Source: Gammaproteobacteria bacterium (GTDB taxonomy: Bacteria > Pseudomonadota > Gammaproteobacteria > Eutrophobiales > Eutrophobiaceae). From it: a stretch of DNA of 64,000 nucleotides. Numbering within the stretch: position 1 is the stretch's first letter; each line of letters starts with the position of its first letter. The translations under genes and the position numbers were made by a program. The notes beneath the pieces are model-generated. The model worked only from the letters and a program-made list of their open reading frames with translations, searched no databases and was not told the DNA's origin. Positions 52,984-61,988 of the stretch are shown here, piece by piece. Where the stretch lies: the NCBI GenBank assembly GCA_026710545.1, contig JAPOQU010000019.1:1-64000 (forward strand), written 5' to 3'.

Positions 52984-53658
52984 ATGAGCATTGATCCGGA
53001 AGCGCACCAGGCAGCTCAGCAGAAAGCGGAACCCGCCGTCAAGAAAATGCGCAAGGACGCCATACAGAAGCGGAAGGAGCTTATAAAACACGCTACCGAA
53101 ATGTTCCTGGAAATGGGCTATGAAAAAGCCAGTATGAATAACCTGGTAAAACGTTCCGGCTCCTCAAAAAGCACCATATACAAACATTTTCGAAGCAGGC
53201 AGGCGCTTTTCATTGCTGTGCTGGATGAGAAATTACGCGATCACCTGGCTCCCATCGAAAACCTGGATCTTACGACTCTCAGTATTGAAGAGGGCCTGAA
53301 ACTGATCGGGAGGACCGGGATAAAGGTCATAACATCAAAAGACCACATTAACCTGTGCCGGATCATATATGCCGAAGCCGAACGCATACCTTACGTAGGC
53401 AAAACCTATTACGAGCACGGGCCCCGGCGCGGCATGGCAGGTGTTGCGAATTATCTCTCCACAATGGTTGAAAGAGGCAGGATCAGGTGTGCGGATCCCG
53501 CTATGGCAGCGGAATACTTCTGGGGCATGATACTGCATAAGCCCATGCTGGACGGGTATTGCGGGATCAAAGGTCCTTTAACAACCCAGGAGCAGAAAGA
53601 CTACGTAGACAAAGCTGTAGCCTCCTTCGTTTCCTCTTTCATCGAAGAGATAAGATAA
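52984..53658 (+). CDS. TetR/AcrR-family transcriptional regulator
   Basis: The protein has 224 residues from ATG 52984. The frame is open upstream to 52846, but that part has no family similarity. The N-terminal helix-turn-helix reads A-T-E-M-F-L-E-M-G-Y-E-K-A-S-M-N-N-L-V-K-R-S-G-S-S-K (split here around G-Y-E), then T-I-Y-K-H-F. A basic leader (K-K-M-R-K-D-A-I-Q-K-R-K) precedes it. The C-terminal domain probably binds an effector. Its placement between the two hydroquinone dioxygenase units makes it the best candidate regulator of both. It is preceded by a 155-bp gap after the reductase remnant with no gene. Confidence 0.87.
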   Translation: MSIDPEAHQAAQQKAEPAVKKMRKDAIQKRKELIKHATEMFLEMGYEKASMNNLVKRSGSSKSTIYKHFRSRQALFIAVLDEKLRDHLAPIENLDLTTLSIEEGLKLIGRTGIKVITSKDHINLCRIIYAEAERIPYVGKTYYEHGPRRGMAGVANYLSTMVERGRIRCADPAMAAEYFWGMILHKPMLDGYCGIKGPLTTQEQKDYVDKAVASFVSSFIEEIR

Positions 53659-53765
53659 ACGGTATCTCGAGATGATGTAAATCCGGGCGCCGGACCGGAT
53701 AAAGGCGGCGCCGGTTTCATTGAGAATCCCCCTTTGTCTGCCCGCGACGGGATGGAAAATAATCC

Positions 53766-53794
53766 TTGATTATTATAGATTCACTTTCTAAACT
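53766..53794 (+). promoter_or_regulatory. Candidate promoter of the ring-cleavage operon
   Basis: TTGATT, 17-base spacer, TAAACT in the 277-bp gap before the PcpA-type dioxygenase. TGTAC sequences follow at 53794 and about 53912 and could be repressor half-sites. Read by eye, weak evidence. Confidence 0.3.
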
Positions 53795-53935
53795 GTACAA
53801 GGTGGTTCGGTTTTAATCGGGTTGCCGCTGTGCTATGAATACTATACCTGTTGTCACGGACTGGTAAGAGTTTTATCCTGAGGCATCAGTAACGAAAGAA
53901 TACCAAACATTTGTACCCGGAGGAGGAGAAGCAAC

Positions 53936-54904
53936 ATGTCCGATAAGCTACCAGGCACGAGCCTGACCGGTCATCACCATATAACCATCGGGGTCGGCAA
54001 CGTGCAGGAAGACTTCGATTTTCATACCAAGGTGCTGGGCTTGAAATGCGTCAAACGCACCCTTTTCTATGACGGGGCAACCCCGGTTTACCACCTGTAC
54101 TACGGAAACGATGTCGGTGATGAAAGCACGTTGCTCACGACCTTCCCGGTGGCGCACATAGGCGTAAAGGCCACGGAAGGCAGCGGACAGGTCAGCTACG
54201 TGAGCCTGTCCGTGCCGGAAAATTCGCTGCCTTACTGGCACAAACGCCTGAAGGATCATGGTTTCGAGGTGACGGAGACCGAGCGCTTCGGGGAAAAGCA
54301 CCTGGATTTCCGTTCCCCGCACAACATCCGCCTGTCCATCGTCGGCGTCGACGACGATTCGCGCCCGCCGTATTCTGACGGACCGGTCCCCGCCGAAAAC
54401 ATGATCCGCGGCACCCACGCGGCCGGGGTCTCTACCCGTGACATGGAATTCATGCAGGAATTCCTGGAGGTGGCATGGGGCTCCCGCAAGGCAGCGGACG
54501 ACAGCAACCTGGTGCGTTATGCCATGGGCGAAGGCGGCACCGGCACCTACACGGATTTTGAGATTGAACCGGACCGCAAACCGGGCTCCTGGACCGTGGG
54601 TGAAGGCGCCATCCACCACATGGCCTATAACGTGCCCACCCGGAAAGAACAGGATGCCATCAAGTTCTTTACCGAAGGGCTTGGATACACGGATTTTTCC
54701 GATGTGAAAGATCGCGGCTACTTCGATTCCATTTATATCCGTACTCCCTCAGGCGCCCTGTTTGAAGCCTGTTGTTCGCACAAGCCTGCTTTCACCTGCG
54801 ACGAACCATCTGAAACGCTTGGCACCAAGCTGATGATGTCGCCGCAGATCGAAGCTGAAAAGGATGAAGTACTCAAGGTGATTGGAGAAATCAGGGATGA
54901 TTGA
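53936..54904 (+). CDS. PcpA/LinE-type (chloro)hydroquinone 1,2-dioxygenase, VOC superfamily
   Basis: A 322-residue two-VOC-domain extradiol-type dioxygenase. It aligns by eye with PcpA (2,6-dichlorohydroquinone 1,2-dioxygenase): H15 in H-H-H-I-T, the V-K-R-T-L-F-Y-D-G segment with Y-H-L-Y-Y, then G-A-I-H-H (H227/H228) and A-L-F-E277-A. These correspond to PcpA's two His and one Glu Fe(II) ligands. It cleaves hydroquinone or a substituted hydroquinone to a semialdehyde or acyl product. A GGAGGAGG ribosome site precedes ATG 53936. Maleylacetate reductase follows 79 bp later. Confidence 0.88.
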   Translation: MSDKLPGTSLTGHHHITIGVGNVQEDFDFHTKVLGLKCVKRTLFYDGATPVYHLYYGNDVGDESTLLTTFPVAHIGVKATEGSGQVSYVSLSVPENSLPYWHKRLKDHGFEVTETERFGEKHLDFRSPHNIRLSIVGVDDDSRPPYSDGPVPAENMIRGTHAAGVSTRDMEFMQEFLEVAWGSRKAADDSNLVRYAMGEGGTGTYTDFEIEPDRKPGSWTVGEGAIHHMAYNVPTRKEQDAIKFFTEGLGYTDFSDVKDRGYFDSIYIRTPSGALFEACCSHKPAFTCDEPSETLGTKLMMSPQIEAEKDEVLKVIGEIRDD

Positions 54905-54983
54905 AAACAATATCGGCAATCGTTAATGAGGTGTCGCCAAGCGGAATTGCAGCGGTTCGGTTATTGAATCTGCCTGTTGACCG

Positions 54984-56048
54984 ATGATGGATTTTCACTA
55001 TAAAGCCCTACCCTGGAACATCATATTCGCCGCCGGCGCCCGTAAACGCCTGCCTGAGGAGTTGTCCAGGCTCGGTTACTCACGCGCCCTGGTGCTGGCG
55101 ACGCCTCACCAGGCCGATACCGGGCAGGCGATCGTCGGGCAGTTGGGCGACAAGGCGGCAGGTCTGTTCAAGCGGGCGATGATGCACGTGCCCGTCGAAA
55201 CGCTCAACCTGGCAATAGCGGAGGTAAAACGGCTCGACGCCGACTGCTCCGTCTCCGTGGGCGGCGGTTCCACCACCGGCCTGGGCAAGGCCCTGGCGTT
55301 CAACATGGACCTGCCCAATATCGTGTTGCCCACCAGTTACGCCGGTTCCGAGATGACCAACCTCTGGGCGGTGACCCGGGGCAATCGCAAGATCACCCGG
55401 CGGGATGACGTCGTTGTGCCGACGCTGACCATATACGACCCGGAACTGACCCTGACTATGCCGCCTGCATTCGCCGCGGCCAGCGGCATGAACGCCATGG
55501 CCCAGGCTGTCGCCAATGCGGCTGCGGAAGACGCCAACCCCATCAGTTCGGTGATGGCGCTTGAAGGTATCCGCGCCCTGGCGCACAGTCTGCCTGTCAT
55601 CATTTCCGAGCCCGGCAACATGGACGCGCGCGCCGGGGCCATGTACGGCGCCAGCCTCGCCGGCGCCGCGCTGGGGACCGGCACCACCGGCCTGCACCAT
55701 CGCCTCTGCCATACCTTCGGCGGCACCTTCAACACGCCCCATGCCGAGACCCACACGATCCTGCTGCCGCATGGTGTCGCCTACAACGCCGGGGCAAGGC
55801 CGGAGGCCACCCGCCGGATCGCCGAGGCGCTGGGCGTCAGCGATGCCGCGACTGGCCTGTTCGAGCTGGCAGGAACCCTGGGCGCGCCCACCGCATTGAA
55901 GGACATAGGAGTAAAGGAGGCGGACCTCGATGAAGCCGCCGCGGTAACCGTGGAGAAACCGGTTAACAACCCTGAGCCCGTCACCCGGGACCGGGTGCGC
56001 GCCCTGCTTGAGAATGCCTGGCATGGTTATCCCCCCATGCCGGTATAA
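54984..56048 (+). CDS. Maleylacetate reductase
   Basis: A 354-residue group III-type alcohol dehydrogenase of the maleylacetate reductase branch. The NAD(P)H loop is [12 protein letters not shown], with T-S-Y-A-G-S-E-M-T and [20 protein letters not shown] as the diagnostic histidine region. It reduces maleylacetate to 3-oxoadipate. The gene follows the ring-cleavage dioxygenase and precedes the CoA-transferase by ten bases, the standard order for hydroquinone and chloro-aromatic lower pathways. Confidence 0.93.
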   Translation: MMDFHYKALPWNIIFAAGARKRLPEELSRLGYSRALVLATPHQADTGQAIVGQLGDKAAGLFKRAMMHVPVETLNLAIAEVKRLDADCSVSVGGGSTTGLGKALAFNMDLPNIVLPTSYAGSEMTNLWAVTRGNRKITRRDDVVVPTLTIYDPELTLTMPPAFAAASGMNAMAQAVANAAAEDANPISSVMALEGIRALAHSLPVIISEPGNMDARAGAMYGASLAGAALGTGTTGLHHRLCHTFGGTFNTPHAETHTILLPHGVAYNAGARPEATRRIAEALGVSDAATGLFELAGTLGAPTALKDIGVKEADLDEAAAVTVEKPVNNPEPVTRDRVRALLENAWHGYPPMPV

Positions 56049-56058
56049 TTCAGGCACT

Positions 56059-57396
56059 ATGAGAACAGTCCCGCAGATCACCCTGGAACAGGCCGCGGCC
56101 AAGGTACGCTCCGGCGACGTGTTGATCGTCGGCGGTTTCGGCATGACGGGCAACCCGACCAACATCATGCATGCCATCTCCGAAACCGAACTGGCCGGGC
56201 TCACTTATATCGGCAACAACGTAGGCGAACCCGGACTGGCCGGGGGCCGCTGCCTGCGCAACGGACAGTTCAGCAAAGTCGTAGGGTCATTCTTCACCAG
56301 CAACCCGGAAGCCGTTGCGGCGGCACAGTCCGGGGAAGTCGAATTCGAACTCCTGCCCCAGGGCACGCTGGCCGAGGCCATCCGCGCCGGCGGCGCCGGG
56401 CTGGGGGGCTTTTTTACACCCACCGCCGCCGGTACGCCGCTGGCGGAAGGCCGCGAGACAAGGGAGATCGACGGCAGGGAAATGGTGTTCATCCCCGCGC
56501 TGCGCGCCGACGTTGCCGTGGTCAGGGCCTGGCGGGCCGATACCATCGGCAACCTGCAATACCGTATGACCGAGAACAACTTCAACCAGGCGGCGGCAAT
56601 GGCTGCCGAACTGGTCATCGCAGAAGTGGAGGAGATAGTCCCCACAGGCGCACTCGACCCTGATTTTATCCATACCCCGGGCTGTTTTGTCGATTACCTG
56701 GTGCAGGCCGACCTCAACCCGGAACACCTGGGCACCTCGGCATCGGTGTCGGCGAGCCTTAAAAAAGTCGATGAAGCCCGCATGATGATGGCCAGGCTTG
56801 CACTGGCCGAGTTGAAGCGGGGTGATATCGTCAACCTGGGAGTGGGTATCCCCACCCTGGTGGCGGACCTGCTCAAGCCGGAAGACGGCATAGTCCTGCA
56901 CTCTGAGAACGGCATGCTGGGCGTCGGGCCTGAGCCGCAATCCGGCGGCGCCATGGAATACCCCATCAATGCCGGCAAGGTACCGGTCACCGCGTTGCCG
57001 GGCGCCAGCTATTTCGACAGTTCCACCTCTTTCGCCATGATCCGCGGCGGCCACGTGGACGTTGCCGTCATGGGGGGATTACAGGTTGATGAGCAGGGCA
57101 ACCTGGCCAACTGGGCCGTGCCCGGCAAACCGTTGCTCGGGGTCGGCGGCGCCATGGACCTGGCCTCCGGCGCAAAAAAACTGATCGTGACCATGACCCA
57201 CTGTGACCGGAGCGGCAACTCCAAGGTGGTGCCCCGTTGCAACCTGCCGCTGACCGCGGGCCAGGCCGTCGACCTGTTGATCACGGACCTGGCGGTGTTT
57301 GACTTTGACTCTTCCGGCATGCGCCTGGTAAAGCGTCTGCCCGGCGTCACGGAAGACGAAGTAAAGCAAAAAACAGCTGCAACTTACAAGTCATAG
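56059..57396 (+). CDS. Fused two-domain 3-oxoacid (3-oxoadipate) CoA-transferase
   Basis: The protein has 445 residues from ATG 56059. The A-type domain (about 1-225) has [10 protein letters not shown]. The B-type domain (about 235-445) has [10 protein letters not shown] and [10 protein letters not shown], whose Glu is the family I CoA-transferase nucleophile. Most PcaIJ/CatIJ enzymes are two subunits, so this is the fused form seen in SCOT-like proteins. It would move CoA from succinyl-CoA to 3-oxoadipate. The maleylacetate reductase gene directly upstream supports that substrate. Confidence 0.88.
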   Translation: MRTVPQITLEQAAAKVRSGDVLIVGGFGMTGNPTNIMHAISETELAGLTYIGNNVGEPGLAGGRCLRNGQFSKVVGSFFTSNPEAVAAAQSGEVEFELLPQGTLAEAIRAGGAGLGGFFTPTAAGTPLAEGRETREIDGREMVFIPALRADVAVVRAWRADTIGNLQYRMTENNFNQAAAMAAELVIAEVEEIVPTGALDPDFIHTPGCFVDYLVQADLNPEHLGTSASVSASLKKVDEARMMMARLALAELKRGDIVNLGVGIPTLVADLLKPEDGIVLHSENGMLGVGPEPQSGGAMEYPINAGKVPVTALPGASYFDSSTSFAMIRGGHVDVAVMGGLQVDEQGNLANWAVPGKPLLGVGGAMDLASGAKKLIVTMTHCDRSGNSKVVPRCNLPLTAGQAVDLLITDLAVFDFDSSGMRLVKRLPGVTEDEVKQKTAATYKS

Positions 57397-57503
57397 GGCC
57401 AATACGCCCTTTACTCGGGCAGGGCAAATGCGCATACTCATGCTTTTCGCCCCAGGGGGCCCAGACAAAACCTTTATTCACATCCTGTAAATCCTGTCCA
57501 TCC

Positions 57504-58064
57504 ATGTTTCACTTCACCTTCGACCCCGCCATCAACCTGGTTGCCGCCCTGGTGCTCAGCTACGTGTTCGTACTGGCAGGACTGCACAAATGCCGGGCGC
57601 CGGCGGAGTTCGCAACCACCCTGGCCAACTACAGGATCCTGCCGGAAGGGTTGACCCGGCAATGCGTATACCTGTTCCCCGTGGTGGAAATCATGACCGG
57701 CGTTGCCCTGCTGATACCTGCCACGGCGCGGACGGCGGCATTCTCTGCCGGGACGTTGTTATGCATGTATATTGCCGCGATTGCCATCAACCTGTTGCGC
57801 GGACGGCGCAATATCGACTGCGGTTGCGGCGGCCCGGCCCAGAAACAAACCATCAGCGAATGGATGATCGCACGCAACGGACTGTTACTGTTTCTGGCTT
57901 TTGCCGCCGGCAGCCAGGCAATGCCGCGCACGCTGCTCTGGTTCGACTGGGTGATCATCATCCTGGCGACCGCAACGGGTTGCCTGTTCTACAATATCAT
58001 CAACCAGTTGCTGGTGAATAAAGACCTGCTTAACTCGCTGACCCGGGAGGAATTTCGTGCCTGA
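57504..58064 (+). CDS. mauE: MauE/DoxX-like membrane protein
   Basis: This 186-residue inner-membrane protein has about four to five hydrophobic spans and the MauE-family I-D-C-G-C-G-G motif after the third span. MauE helps produce or mature the small subunit of methylamine dehydrogenase, which has many disulfides. ATG 57504 follows a 107-bp gap after the CoA-transferase gene that contains no other gene. It overlaps the MauD-like gene by eight bases. No methylamine or aralkylamine dehydrogenase subunit is encoded nearby. Confidence 0.75.
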   Translation: MFHFTFDPAINLVAALVLSYVFVLAGLHKCRAPAEFATTLANYRILPEGLTRQCVYLFPVVEIMTGVALLIPATARTAAFSAGTLLCMYIAAIAINLLRGRRNIDCGCGGPAQKQTISEWMIARNGLLLFLAFAAGSQAMPRTLLWFDWVIIILATATGCLFYNIINQLLVNKDLLNSLTREEFRA

Positions 58065-58668
58065 AGCCCTTATCGTCTCCAACCTGCTGCTCTGGATAAT
58101 AGTCATCATCCTCGGCGTGATAGTGTTTGCGCTGGTCAGGCAGATCGGCGTCCTGTATGAACGGGTAGCGCCGGCCGGCGCCCTGATGGTGAACCAGGCC
58201 CTGCGCCCCGGGGACGTTGCCCCGGAAATGGATTTATTGACTGTCGAGAATAAAAAAATTCGTATCGGCGGCGTCCGGGACCCTGCGCGCAGCCTGCTGC
58301 TGTTTTTCCTGGCGCCCGATTGCCCGGTATGCAAGACCCTGTTGCCGGTGCTGTTCTCGGCACAGAAGGAAGAAACCGGATGGCTGGACATCGTGCTGGC
58401 CAGCGACGGCCCTGCCGAGCAGCACAGGAAGTTCATCGAGCAGCAGAAACTGGGGCGCTTCGATTACGTGCTGTCGGAAATACTCGGGCGCAGCTACGGG
58501 GTCGGCAAGCTGCCGTACTCGGTCCTGATCGATGAGCAGGGTAAAGTGGTTACCATGGGCATCATCAATTCCAGGGAACACCTGGAAAGCCTGTTCGAAG
58601 CCAAGGAACAGGGCGTTGCCTCCATCCAGGAATATGTGAAAAAATATCACTCCGCAGAAGCCGGCTAG
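58057..58668 (+). CDS. mauD: MauD-like thioredoxin-fold protein
   Basis: The protein has 203 residues from GTG 58057. One N-terminal membrane anchor (about 8-28) precedes the MauD-like segment Q-I-G-V-L-Y-E-R-V-A-P-A-G-A-L-M. A redoxin domain follows with the active-site C-P-V-C in F-L-A-P-D-C-P-V-C-K-T-L-L. MauD supplies disulfides to periplasmic methylamine-dehydrogenase light chain. Here the pair probably matures another cysteine-rich periplasmic protein or an amine dehydrogenase encoded elsewhere. It is translationally coupled to mauE. Confidence 0.78.
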   Translation: MPEALIVSNLLLWIIVIILGVIVFALVRQIGVLYERVAPAGALMVNQALRPGDVAPEMDLLTVENKKIRIGGVRDPARSLLLFFLAPDCPVCKTLLPVLFSAQKEETGWLDIVLASDGPAEQHRKFIEQQKLGRFDYVLSEILGRSYGVGKLPYSVLIDEQGKVVTMGIINSREHLESLFEAKEQGVASIQEYVKKYHSAEAG

Positions 58669-58688
58669 TTGGTATCAGAGTAAAACCC

Positions 58689-59831
58689 ATGACTCGAGAC
58701 GCTGCTGCAGCAAGAATTCATCGCGGACTGAAAGGAGTTTATTTCGACCGATCGCCGGCAACGTTCATCGATGGTCAGGCAGGTGAACTGCGCTATTACG
58801 GTTATTCGATCGATGATCTGGCAACAAATTCCAGTTTCGAAGAAACTGCTTACCTGTTGTTGCACGGTGAGTTACCAGACAGCGCACAGTTCGGCGCATT
58901 CGATGAGCGACTCAAGACGGAGCGGGTACTGCCGGAACCTCTTTATGACATCATCGGAACCATAGCTGATGCTCACCCAATGGACATGTTGCGAACTGCG
59001 GTCTCTGCATTGGCTGCTTATGACCCGGAAGTCGAAGATTGTTCTGCAGAGGCAGTTCGGCGAAAAGGCATTCGACTCACGTCGCAGCTGCCGATGATTG
59101 TGGCTGCTCATCACCGGGTCAGGATTGGCAAACCCCCAATTGCACCGGATAAGAATTTAAGCCATGCAGCCAATTTTTTGTACATGTTACTGGAAGAGGT
59201 GCCCAGTGAAGATGCTGCAAGACTGATGGATCTTGATTTTATCCTGCACGCCGAACATGGATCGAATGCGTCCTCGTTCACAGCGAGAGTTGTCACCGGA
59301 ACAGATGCTAACCTGCATGCGGCGATCACGGCAGCCATAGCAGCACTCTCGGGACCTGCACATGGTGGTGCTGCAGAAAACGTCATAAAGATGGCCCATG
59401 AAATTGGAGATCCCAGGAATGCGAAGCAGTACGTCAAGGCCAGGAGGAAAAACAGGGAAGCCATCATGGGTTTTGGTCATCGGGTTTACCGCGCAGAAGA
59501 TCCGCGGGCGAAACATTTGCGTCATGGCGTCGAACGCCTGTCGAGAGAAAAGGGTGAACCGCGCTGGAATCAGATTCTTCAGGCCCTGGTCGAGGCCATG
59601 CAACCTTATGCGCGCCATGGCGTCAACGTCAATGTGGATTTTTACTCCGGTGTGATTTATCACTTGCACGGCATTCCGCAGGATATCTTTGTACCGATCT
59701 TTGCGGCAGGACGTGTCCCGGGTTGGACATTGCAGGTGTTGCAACAGCTTGAAAACAATATTCTGATCAGACCGCTGTTAAGATATGACGGTCCGGAACG
59801 GCGGCCTTACATACCTATGGGAGAGCGTTAA
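58689..59831 (+). CDS. Citrate synthase / 2-methylcitrate synthase family
   Basis: A 380-residue type II citrate synthase-fold protein. The conserved sites are [19 protein letters not shown] (catalytic His region), F-G-H-R-V-Y and N-V-N-V-D-F-Y-S-G (catalytic Asp). It condenses acetyl-CoA or propionyl-CoA with oxaloacetate. Size and motifs do not separate the two activities. It follows mauD by 20 bp. Codon use is less GC-rich than in the upstream genes, so this part of the operon may have a different origin. Confidence 0.9.
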   Translation: MTRDAAAARIHRGLKGVYFDRSPATFIDGQAGELRYYGYSIDDLATNSSFEETAYLLLHGELPDSAQFGAFDERLKTERVLPEPLYDIIGTIADAHPMDMLRTAVSALAAYDPEVEDCSAEAVRRKGIRLTSQLPMIVAAHHRVRIGKPPIAPDKNLSHAANFLYMLLEEVPSEDAARLMDLDFILHAEHGSNASSFTARVVTGTDANLHAAITAAIAALSGPAHGGAAENVIKMAHEIGDPRNAKQYVKARRKNREAIMGFGHRVYRAEDPRAKHLRHGVERLSREKGEPRWNQILQALVEAMQPYARHGVNVNVDFYSGVIYHLHGIPQDIFVPIFAAGRVPGWTLQVLQQLENNILIRPLLRYDGPERRPYIPMGER

Positions 59832-59841
59832 CGGAAAAACC

Positions 59842-60813
59842 GTGACATTTATCCAGCGTTTCATAGAAAGAGCACGGGCAATCTCTACACGATTTGTGTT
59901 ACCCGAAGGAGACAATGTCCGGATGCTCAAGGCTGCAAGCAGAATCGCGATTGAAGGAATGGGGGAGGTATTCCTTATCGGTAAGCCCGAGAGTATCGAG
60001 GTGTTGGCAGCAGATAATAATATATCGCTGGAAGCCTGCACAATCGTCGATCCGCGCACAAGTGGCCGTACGGAATACTATGCTGAATTGTATGCAAGTC
60101 AGCGTGGTAAAGTGAATTCCGGGATGGCGCTCCGGGCCATGCACAAACCGCTTTACTTCGGAGCGATGATGGTAAAGGCAGGCGACGCCGATGTACTGCT
60201 TGCCGGTATCGACAACCCGACGCGGAGGGTTATCGAAGCTGCGCAATTGTGCATTGGTCTCGCTGATGGGATCCAGACACCATCGAGTTTTTTTGTCATG
60301 CTCCCGAAGGACAGCAAACCGCTCGTTTTTGCGGACTGTGCCGTCAATGCTGATCCCACGGCAGAAGAACTCGCTGATATTGCCATCACGTCGGCCAGAA
60401 ATGCGGAGAAACTACTTGATGATGAACCTCGCGTTGCGCTGCTTTCGTTTTCGACAAAGGGCAGTGCCAGTCATGCACACGTCGATAAAGTCGTGCGTGC
60501 AGTATCGCTTGTCCGGGAGCGGGCGCCTGGACTCGCGGTCGATGGAGAACTACAGGCGGATAGCGCGCTCATTCCTGCAATCGCGGAAATCAAGTCGGTC
60601 TCATCGGGTGCTGTAGCGGGCCATGCTAATGTGTTGATATTCCCGGACCTGGATGCCGGTAACATCGCCTACAAGCTTGTCCAGCACCTGGGTCATGCCG
60701 ATGCCATCGGACCTGTACTGCAGGGGTTTGCCAAACCTGTAGCTGACTTGTCCCGGGGAGCAAGTGTAGCGGATGTAGTTGCCACCGCGGCAATCATGGT
60801 TTCGATAACATAG
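59842..60813 (+). CDS. Phosphate acetyl/butyryltransferase-domain protein
   Basis: The protein has 323 residues from GTG 59842; an ATG at 59785 inside the citrate synthase gene is in frame but less likely. It is a single PTA/PTB domain: R-F-V-L-P-E-G-D-N at the N-terminus, [25 protein letters not shown], and a C-terminal [13 protein letters not shown]. It interconverts acetyl phosphate and acetyl-CoA or acts on a similar acyl group. Next to citrate synthase it could feed acetyl units into the TCA cycle. No acetate kinase gene is adjacent. Confidence 0.87.
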   Translation: MTFIQRFIERARAISTRFVLPEGDNVRMLKAASRIAIEGMGEVFLIGKPESIEVLAADNNISLEACTIVDPRTSGRTEYYAELYASQRGKVNSGMALRAMHKPLYFGAMMVKAGDADVLLAGIDNPTRRVIEAAQLCIGLADGIQTPSSFFVMLPKDSKPLVFADCAVNADPTAEELADIAITSARNAEKLLDDEPRVALLSFSTKGSASHAHVDKVVRAVSLVRERAPGLAVDGELQADSALIPAIAEIKSVSSGAVAGHANVLIFPDLDAGNIAYKLVQHLGHADAIGPVLQGFAKPVADLSRGASVADVVATAAIMVSIT

Positions 60814-60880
60814 CCCGGTTATCCCCCCGGGCAGCTTGTTACTGCGGAAGGTTCCATTATTGCAGACACGGGCGGCCAAC

Positions 60881-61906
60881 CTATTTCCCTGCAACATATT
60901 TTTCCAGCTTTTCCAGGTAATGTGCCTTGGCATCTTCAGAAATCCAGGCGGAGGTAAAAGCGTTACGTGTCAGCCGGACAATTTCATCCTTTGTATAGCT
61001 GCCATGTTTGTGCATTTCTATAAAAATATTATTCAGGTAGCGGCTTGCAAATTCCGCCGGGTCATCCGTGTTGATGGAAACGAGCAGTCCCAGTTCCAGC
61101 ATTTCGCGGATACTCTCCAACCGCCGGGGAGCAGGATCTGAAGGCCGCCAGGTAGGGCACATCGTGAGGGGGATCTGCGACTCTCGAACCATTGCAGTTA
61201 ATTCCGGGCTGTCGATAACATGCAGGCCATGATCGATACGCTCTACCTGCAATAATTCCAGGCATTGGCGGATATGTTCGATGGAATTCTGCTGGTTGCA
61301 ATCACAGTGTGAGGTCAGACGATAGCCTTCTTCCCGTGCTCGCCTGAATACCTCCACGAACTTCAATGCGAAATTATTCACTTCATAATTATCCAGCCCC
61401 ACCCCGATGATCTCATCTTTAAAAGGTTTAGCCATATCGAGTATTTCCATGGAGGATTCGGCACTATGATCCCTCTGAAAACTCATTATCCAGTTTGATT
61501 CAATCCCAAAATCACGTCTTCCGTCCCTCCTTGCCTGATTAAGTCCGTCGAAGCATTCGGAAAATACAAGACCTCGACTGATATGTGCCTGTGTTTCAAA
61601 CATGATTTCCAGATAGACAATGTTCTCTTCAGCAGATCTTTTAAAAAATGCGTAAGCGAGCTCATAGAAATCCTGCCCTGTTTGTAATACACGGAGACAG
61701 TTCTCATGGTATTTCAAAAAATTATCCAGCGCCGGTTCGCCATAATCCTGTGCCGCCCACACTTCATCTTCATCCCGGTAGGGGATATCCACACCGTTGC
61801 GTTCCGCTAAGCGCAATAACATCAGTGGTTCTACACAACCCTCAATGTGGACGTGCAATTCCGCCTTGGGCATTCCGGTAATGAAGTCGTTTAAACCGTA
61901 TGACAT
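60881..61906 (-). CDS. Adenosine-deaminase-like amidohydrolase lacking the catalytic Glu
   Basis: A 341-residue ADA-fold protein. Metal ligands are recognisable: H18 and H20 (E-L-H-V-H-I-E-G), H200 and D281 (S-I-N-T-D-D-P), plus H226 (I-D-H-G). The normal H-A-G-E catalytic motif reads H200-C-D-C203, so Cys replaces the proton-shuttling Glu. The D-L-A-G-D-E purine-contact loop is G-L-D-N-Y-E. It is therefore probably not a purine deaminase in the usual sense. Either the substrate is different or D202 substitutes. It lies 83 bp downstream of the omega-aminotransferase gene on the same strand. Confidence 0.8.
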   Translation of the reverse strand: MSYGLNDFITGMPKAELHVHIEGCVEPLMLLRLAERNGVDIPYRDEDEVWAAQDYGEPALDNFLKYHENCLRVLQTGQDFYELAYAFFKRSAEENIVYLEIMFETQAHISRGLVFSECFDGLNQARRDGRRDFGIESNWIMSFQRDHSAESSMEILDMAKPFKDEIIGVGLDNYEVNNFALKFVEVFRRAREEGYRLTSHCDCNQQNSIEHIRQCLELLQVERIDHGLHVIDSPELTAMVRESQIPLTMCPTWRPSDPAPRRLESIREMLELGLLVSINTDDPAEFASRYLNNIFIEMHKHGSYTKDEIVRLTRNAFTSAWISEDAKAHYLEKLEKYVAGK

Positions 61907-61988
61907 TATTCACTTCTCGGTTAACACAGCAGCCCTGTGGCCGCAGGTAACAGTTTGCCGTTGTATTGGACGACGAGTCTTGATCCGC

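Noticed and set aside
55080-56204. Minus-strand open frame (374 codons) opposite maleylacetate reductase
   Set aside because: Gly/Arg/His-rich composition typical of an antisense frame. The plus strand encodes an unmistakable enzyme.
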